This document shows, piece after piece, positions 58,797-64,000 of a stretch of 64,000 nucleotides of DNA (its first letter is position 1; each line of letters starts with the position of its first letter). The translations under genes were made by a program, and so were the position numbers. The notes under the pieces were generated by a model that searched no databases, was not told the DNA's origin, and saw only the letters and a program-made list of their open reading frames with translations. Where the stretch lies: NCBI GenBank assembly GCA_009845995.1, contig VXYK01000014.1, forward strand, positions 6,920 through 70,919. Direction: 5' to 3'. This DNA is from Acidimicrobiaceae bacterium (GTDB lineage: Bacteria > Actinomycetota > Acidimicrobiia > Acidimicrobiales > Aldehydirespiratoraceae).

Positions 58797-59248
58797 CTCG
58801 AGTCAGCGATGCTGACGCCTGTCAGCGTACGGTTTACTTCTGGGACAAGCAATGGAGCTGTCCGAGTCGAACCGAGTACCACGTAGAGCACGAACGGCCG
58901 ACCAGAAGCCACGAAGAATCGTTGAGTCCCGAGCTGGTTGGGTATGCGTCTTTGCAGGGTGTGACCTGAAAAGTCAGCAACAGCCAGACTGGTGGGCATC
59001 ACTCCACCGGAGAACAGAGCAGACGATGAAGCCGTCGCGTCAAACTCCATCAAGACCATGAAAATCCCCGCCGAACCCATGATCTCCACCGCGCCCGAGC
59101 CGTAGTCTCCCCGCTCAACCGGCAGCGAGAAATTGGCTAGGTGCACGAGCGAACGCGGTGACTCTCCAGCTAGCTCGCTGAATTCGACATCCCAACCGTC
59201 ACGAACCGTGACCGTGATGCCATTTGCAGTTAGCAGCGTGCGGCTCAC
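58790..59248 (-). CDS. hypothetical protein
   Basis: 152-aa ORF with GTG start overlapping stop of upstream gene; same-strand operon context. Confidence 0.5.
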   Translation of the reverse strand: MSRTLLTANGITVTVRDGWDVEFSELAGESPRSLVHLANFSLPVERGDYGSGAVEIMGSAGIFMVLMEFDATASSSALFSGGVMPTSLAVADFSGHTLQRRIPNQLGTQRFFVASGRPFVLYVVLGSTRTAPLLVPEVNRTLTGVSIADSSQ

Positions 59249-59826
59249 GCGACGATCGACCCCAAGGCCAGTGCCGTAACGGTTACTGCCGCTCCCCAAC
59301 GAACGGGCTTTTCATAACGGTCCAGGCGCCGATGCATGCGGTGCAACGCGGCCGTGCTTCGAATCCTGCCGTTGGAGGCGGCAACGAGCCCACGGGTTGA
59401 ACCATAAACGACACCGAGCAGCAGGGCATTGGTCACAGGGAGCAACACACCGGCAACACAAACTGAAACAAACAAAGCTGTGTTCACCACGGTCACAAAC
59501 CCGAAGCCCAACTGGGCACCGAAGCCCAGGCCGTACACCCAACCCCGATACTTGGTCAGCCAACGCTCATCAACCTGACGACGACCTGGCATTCGACCTC
59601 CGCAGAGATCAAACACCGCGCCACCGAGCACGGCCACGCTGACAACCGCGGTCGACACCGCTGGGCTGGGATCGACCCCCACCAACACGAAGAGCGCACC
59701 GACGCCGGCCAACAACAAGCCAAGAGCGAATCCGCCTACGACATGACCGAAGACCAGCCACGCTGAGGTGGTTCTCCATCGATTTCCCCTGCCCCGCTCA
59801 CCGAGCGGAGTGATGCTGGTCAGCAT
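59245..59826 (-). CDS. hypothetical multi-pass membrane protein
   Basis: 193 aa with several hydrophobic segments; operon context. Confidence 0.6.
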   Translation of the reverse strand: MLTSITPLGERGRGNRWRTTSAWLVFGHVVGGFALGLLLAGVGALFVLVGVDPSPAVSTAVVSVAVLGGAVFDLCGGRMPGRRQVDERWLTKYRGWVYGLGFGAQLGFGFVTVVNTALFVSVCVAGVLLPVTNALLLGVVYGSTRGLVAASNGRIRSTAALHRMHRRLDRYEKPVRWGAAVTVTALALGSIVA

Positions 59827-59835
59827 CGAAGTCCC

Positions 59836-59904
59836 TCAAGGGGACCAAGCAGCGCGCACGCCCGCAAGCACTGCAACGACAAGCGCAAGAAGATACAGCG
59901 TCAT
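59836..59904 (-). CDS. putative 22-aa single-TM small protein MTLYLLALVVAVLAGVRAAWSP
   Basis: ATG at 59904 overlaps the stop of the redoxin gene (ATGA); hydrophobic sequence; below ORF-track cutoff. Confidence 0.5.
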   Translation of the reverse strand: MTLYLLALVVAVLAGVRAAWSP

Positions 59905-60614
59905 TCGTTATCCTCTTGCGACCGGCGTTCGGCAGGGTCGGGCGGGTACAGCGACGGATGACCCGGACCGATACCAAAAGCGGCTAGCTCCGCACTGACA
60001 CCATTGGCTGAATGGGCGGTGCCAGATTTGGCATCGCCTATCGCTTGAACGAGCAGCTGGCGCACCTGCGGCCAGTTCGTCGCCGTGCCTGAACCGGTGA
60101 CCTTCCTTGTGGATCCGTCGATCAACACGAAATAGGGCGAACCCGGCACGTCATATGCTTCCCAAGCAGCCGAGGAACACATCGTTCGCACACCGCTCGG
60201 AGCTAGTTCTACAAGTCGGCTCTCAGAATCGTGAGCCGGATCCTGAGCCACGATCACAAGCCGAGTTGACTCACCCGGAAGGTCGAGAGCGGGCGATTCG
60301 AATTCGGACCAAAAGGTCGCACAGGTCTTGCAACCCGAGGACATGAATGCCAGCAGGGTGTGGCGAGCACCACCGACGCCGACCGACACCGGGCCACCAC
60401 CCGGGACGGTTCCCACTATGTCGGCCGCGTCCCGATTCCTGGACGGTTGAGTCAGAGACACAGGGGCGGCACTCAACGACGCCGAGTTCTCGTCCAGAGA
60501 AATACCTGCACGGTCAAGCGCGCGGAGAATATCGGCATGAGTCCGAAGCAGCCCGAAGACGATGAGCGTCAAGACGGCGATAGCAACAAAGGCAACAATA
60601 AGAAGAACGATCAT
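59901..60614 (-). CDS. membrane-anchored thioredoxin-like protein (MauD/TlpA-like)
   Basis: N-terminal TM; LLAFMSSGCKTCATFWSEFES (CxxC), VPGSPYFVLIDG cis-Pro region. Confidence 0.72.
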   Translation of the reverse strand: MIVLLIVAFVAIAVLTLIVFGLLRTHADILRALDRAGISLDENSASLSAAPVSLTQPSRNRDAADIVGTVPGGGPVSVGVGGARHTLLAFMSSGCKTCATFWSEFESPALDLPGESTRLVIVAQDPAHDSESRLVELAPSGVRTMCSSAAWEAYDVPGSPYFVLIDGSTRKVTGSGTATNWPQVRQLLVQAIGDAKSGTAHSANGVSAELAAFGIGPGHPSLYPPDPAERRSQEDNE

Positions 60615-61843
60615 GCTGGCACCTCCGAATCACTGTCTGCCGAGTCCTGGTCGGGCGCGCTATTCGGATCGTTGCTGAGCATGTCGTAACGATGCAAGAA
60701 AGTGACCGTCTCGGCCCGGTCTACGTTGCGTTCTCCGCCGAACTCGCGCTCACCCACACCTCGTGTGATCCCAACCTGGAAGGCCCAATGGGCAGCTTCA
60801 CGGTAATAGGCATTGACATCCACGTCGTCAAACGGAAAATAATCCGCACCACCAAACGGGGGAGGAGCCGACAATTCCGGCGTGGGACGACCCCTCATAC
60901 GCCACAGAAAAGTTACAGCTTGGCCGCGGGTGACTGGCGCATCGGGCTCGAACAGCCTGTCTTCAGTGCCGGTGGTGATCCCGGCTTCGACCATCCAGTT
61001 CACTGCCGGAGCGTACCAATACCCCGGTATATCCTTGAAGTGTGCGGACACGAGCGGCTCAGGCTCCCCTTGGTATCGCCACAGGAAGGCTGCCGCGTGC
61101 CAGCGAAGCACAGGCTCCTGGGGTCCGAAAATATCACTGCTGTAGCCGGTTGTGATTCCCTGTTTGTAGGCCCACTCCACTGCCTCAACGTAATACGCGT
61201 TCGGCGCGAGATCGGTGAAACCGTCATGCAGGCAGGGCCGGTCGTGAAAACCCGTGGAATTGTCGGTCGCCGGCGTCTCATCACATGATCCATCCCACAG
61301 CCAGGGCGGTACGCAAGTGACAATCCGGCAGGCGATCGGTCCCACACAAGCAATGTCTTGATTGCACTGGCCGTACCGGAACCGGGTGCAGTCGACCGAC
61401 CGCGAATCACATCCCTCAAGACAACGACAATCGGCGGTCGTGCATGACGATGAGCACACTCCCGCCCAGTTGCATCCACAGCCATCGTCGCAAAGATGAT
61501 TGCAATCCAAGTAATAACGCGGTCGGGGACTGTCGCCGACATCGCAGAACCCGGTGCCGTCGGCCTTCCACCAGCCCGCTACCACCGTGTTCGGCGGGCA
61601 CAGATTCTCACCGGTCAATTTGCAGCAGAAGTCAGAGAACCCGTCACAACAGAGGTCGCCGCAACCGCAGGAGGAGTCGGCGCACAAGCAGATCGCAGCC
61701 TGAGCAGAGATCGGGCGCGTCGCGAACGCAACCGGCGCCACGGCCAACGCGGTCGCCCCGAAAGCGGAACGGGCGAGGAAGCCGCGCCGAGAGGTCCGAT
61801 GGGCGACCACGCGACTCAGAGCTTTGACAACAGTTCTGCTCAT
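60611..61843 (-). CDS. Tat-exported Cys-rich MauA (methylamine dehydrogenase light chain)-like domain fused to SLH repeats
   Basis: TSRRGFLARSAFGATALAVAPVAFA Tat signal; CCKLTGENLCPPNTVVAGWWKADGTGFC...YYLDCNHLCDDGCGCN; C-terminal SLH repeats (FTDLAPNAYYVEAVEWAYKQGITTGYS...). Confidence 0.65.
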   Translation of the reverse strand: MSRTVVKALSRVVAHRTSRRGFLARSAFGATALAVAPVAFATRPISAQAAICLCADSSCGCGDLCCDGFSDFCCKLTGENLCPPNTVVAGWWKADGTGFCDVGDSPRPRYYLDCNHLCDDGCGCNWAGVCSSSCTTADCRCLEGCDSRSVDCTRFRYGQCNQDIACVGPIACRIVTCVPPWLWDGSCDETPATDNSTGFHDRPCLHDGFTDLAPNAYYVEAVEWAYKQGITTGYSSDIFGPQEPVLRWHAAAFLWRYQGEPEPLVSAHFKDIPGYWYAPAVNWMVEAGITTGTEDRLFEPDAPVTRGQAVTFLWRMRGRPTPELSAPPPFGGADYFPFDDVDVNAYYREAAHWAFQVGITRGVGEREFGGERNVDRAETVTFLHRYDMLSNDPNSAPDQDSADSDSEVPA

Positions 61844-62394
61844 CGGTTGGGGGGCCTGCTGTCGACGCGAAAACTCGCCGATGAAGGGGGTGCTGCACGA
61901 GCTGCGAGCGCTTCGGGCACCGCCGTGAACGCAACCAATGCCAAACCTGCGATCACTCCCGCCCCGAGCACGAAGCCGATTCCGCTTGCAGGCTGATCAC
62001 CCATGACCTGCATCGGAGTATCACCTGCAACAGCGACGAACGACACTACAGCAAACCCCGCGTTTCCGACTACATGAAGCCACGACGGCGGCGAGTCGAC
62101 CCGGCCAAAACAACCGCAGGTCGTGGCCCCAACGGCGAGGGCACGCCAAACCACCGCCAAGAAACCGAGATAGAGGGCACCCGTCACCGCTGCCAATATC
62201 GGACCTCCGACCACCAGCGCGGCGATGCCGACTGAAGACTCGGCAGCCCCGATAGCAACTACCAGCGCAGTCACCTTCGGCAAACCGAAAGAAGCCAGTA
62301 GGTCGGTGGTCGGCACGGGGCGAAACATCTTTGCGACACCCGCCAGAACCAGTAACAGGGCCGCAGACACATGGAGCGCAATTACCACATCCAT
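61840..62394 (-). CDS. MauE/DoxX-family redox-associated membrane protein
   Basis: MDVVIALHVSAALLLVLAGVAKMFRP...GATTCGCFGR; ATGA overlap with MauA-like gene. Confidence 0.75.
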   Translation of the reverse strand: MDVVIALHVSAALLLVLAGVAKMFRPVPTTDLLASFGLPKVTALVVAIGAAESSVGIAALVVGGPILAAVTGALYLGFLAVVWRALAVGATTCGCFGRVDSPPSWLHVVGNAGFAVVSFVAVAGDTPMQVMGDQPASGIGFVLGAGVIAGLALVAFTAVPEALAARAAPPSSASFRVDSRPPNR

Positions 62395-62446
62395 CGCCCT
62401 GACCGTACCGGAGCGCCAACTGTCGTCTCAAAACATCAATGAAAAT

Positions 62447-62469
62447 GTTTTCAGCGTTGCGCTGAGAAG
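62447..62469 (-). terminator. hairpin directly after LCP gene stop
   Basis: TTTTCAGCG-TTG-CGCTGAGAA (one G-U pair); followed on minus strand by AAAACATTTTC. Confidence 0.5.
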
Positions 62470-63936
62470 CTACTCGGGGTTTTGGCAGGATTCAGAGAGA
62501 GCAGCATTGGCCTCGTCGGCCACGCCCAACAACGCTTCGGTAACGGCCTCACGCACCAGCGCCGTGGGCACGCTCCCTCGCGGGAACTCCGGGGGAATGA
62601 AGTTGACGGTGACGATCTTCGAGGTATCGAGCTTGTGGGACACATCAACGAGTTCATCGACGCGGCCGAGAGGAACGTCTGTCTGAACATGGGACGAGAT
62701 GATCCCGGTCAGCGACACGAACTTGCCGAGTACCTCTGATATTGAGATCTGACTTATCAGGGCTTCGACGACGCATCTTTGCCGAGACATGCGGTGGTAG
62801 TCAGTGGATCGGGTTCTTGAGCGAACATAACCGAGGGCTGTCAACCCGTCGAAGCGGTAGTCGCCGGGTTCGACCACGATGTCGATCGCCTGCCCACCTC
62901 GCACCAGGGGTTTGAGACGGTCGTTGATCGATTCGGTGACGTGCAAGTCGATCCCGCCGAACAGGTCAATGGCCTCAACGAGGCCAACCATGTCAATGAG
63001 CACGTAGTACTGGATCGGCAACCCCGTGAGTTGGGCGAGGGCAGACTTGATCGCGTGGCCTGCCGGGTGGTCGACGTTGGGGAAGTGCTCGGGAGAGCGT
63101 AATCCAAGGGCGTACACTTCGTTGGCGATGCCCGGGTAACCGTCGGGCCATTGCTCGGCTGCCGGCGTGCCCTTTGGGAAAGTGAGATCGCTCCAATTCC
63201 GCGGGACGTTGAATGCGGCCGCGTCACCAGTGGCCACATCAATCGACAGAACAATGATTGTGTCGGTTCGCACACCAGCGCGGTCGTACCCGCTGTCACC
63301 GCCGAGCAGGGCGATGGTCAGCCGTTGCTCTCCATCCCATGTCTGCAACGTCGGTGACTCAGAAAGCGGCAACGTTGTTGAAGCAGAAACAATGCCGTCA
63401 GCGGAATCCTGTTCTGGATCTTCAAATTCGCTGTCGATCGGGGTTGGAACCGCAGTCTCGGTATTAGTTGCGCCAAAGACTCCGTACAGGAGTTCAAGCT
63501 GGGCAACGGCATATCGAACGACGAAGAAGTGGGGTAACGCAATAGTTCCAGCTATCAACACAAGCGTCGCAGCGGATCGGATTCTGCGTCTAGTGCGGAC
63601 GCGGCGGTCTTCGGGTTGAGGCCAACCGTGGGCGACCATGTAGGCGTCAACCGCGACGGCGATTCGAAAAACCAGAGTCGCGCCTGCAAAAAGGATCGCC
63701 AACCACAGCCAGAACCGCGACACACCCCAAGTGACGAGAGTCGACGTGCTGCGCGAAGCGACGAACCAACCCAAGCCAACCGCAGCTGTGAGGGTGGTCA
63801 CCACAAGTTTCGCTGCCCTGACGTTGTGATGCCCTATATGGCCGAGACCCGGCCAGATCACCGACAGCGCGGCAGCGACCAACGGGCGAGGACCTCGGTT
63901 TCGTACTATCGGCCGTTCATCCCACGCTGGCTGCAC
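62470..63936 (-). CDS. LCP-family (LytR-CpsA-Psr) cell-wall polymer ligase/regulator
   Basis: RTDTIIVLSIDVATGDAAAFNVPRNW, FDGLTALGYVRSRTRSTDYHRMSRQRCVVEAL. Confidence 0.88.
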   Translation of the reverse strand: MQPAWDERPIVRNRGPRPLVAAALSVIWPGLGHIGHHNVRAAKLVVTTLTAAVGLGWFVASRSTSTLVTWGVSRFWLWLAILFAGATLVFRIAVAVDAYMVAHGWPQPEDRRVRTRRRIRSAATLVLIAGTIALPHFFVVRYAVAQLELLYGVFGATNTETAVPTPIDSEFEDPEQDSADGIVSASTTLPLSESPTLQTWDGEQRLTIALLGGDSGYDRAGVRTDTIIVLSIDVATGDAAAFNVPRNWSDLTFPKGTPAAEQWPDGYPGIANEVYALGLRSPEHFPNVDHPAGHAIKSALAQLTGLPIQYYVLIDMVGLVEAIDLFGGIDLHVTESINDRLKPLVRGGQAIDIVVEPGDYRFDGLTALGYVRSRTRSTDYHRMSRQRCVVEALISQISISEVLGKFVSLTGIISSHVQTDVPLGRVDELVDVSHKLDTSKIVTVNFIPPEFPRGSVPTALVREAVTEALLGVADEANAALSESCQNPE

Positions 63937-64000
63937 GGCCTCAGTTTGCCTAGTCCAGAGCCGGAATCTACCAGGTTCACTAGCCGCCAGCTTTGCCCAG

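Noticed and set aside
60611-62394. Classical methylamine dehydrogenase operon
   Set aside because: No MauB heavy chain, MauG-like maturase or amicyanin gene in the window, and the MauA-like domain is fused to SLH repeats.

Overview
The window is ~64 kb of high-GC bacterial chromosome. Acidic-linker lipoproteins, F420/LLM-type oxidoreductases, SLH proteins and class I LysRS suggest a marine-type actinobacterium (Acidimicrobiia-like); this is inference, since no rRNA is present. Only the first ~0.7 kb is AT-rich.

Left to right:
(1) A tandem duplication of a small membrane protein.
(2) Class I lysyl-tRNA synthetase.
(3) A two-gene cassette ending in a UGSC-family selenoprotein. It has an in-frame TGA at 4152-4154, the motif U-G-S-C, and a perfect hairpin immediately downstream that fits a bacterial SECIS. 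The ORF track splits this gene in two.
(4) A LacI-regulated catabolic operon (8.3-21.4 kb) with a HisD/HpsN-like dehydrogenase, SDR, double cupin, hydrolase, MalEFGK-type ABC transporter, MetE-like methyltransferase and duplicated-SnoaL proteins.
(5) An SLH/HExxH exoprotein and two PLP fold-II enzymes.
(6) A purine-type catabolic region with two xanthine dehydrogenase architectures, amidohydrolases, a carbamoylase-type amidase and two BMP-type nucleoside/purine ABC transporters. It is interrupted by
(7) an extended type III Wadjet-like (DUF2397/2398/SMC/DUF2399) plasmid-defence operon with an upstream nucleotidyltransferase and a downstream restriction-endonuclease-like gene lacking a canonical start.
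(8) A mau-like cluster: MauE-like protein, Tat-exported Cys-rich MauA-like domain fused to SLH repeats, MauD-like redoxin, and an unannotated 22-aa membrane ORF, followed by an LCP protein.

The strongest 'second look' items are the UGSC selenoprotein, the mau-like SLH cluster, and the extended Wadjet operon. All family calls are from reading protein motifs; no database search was run.
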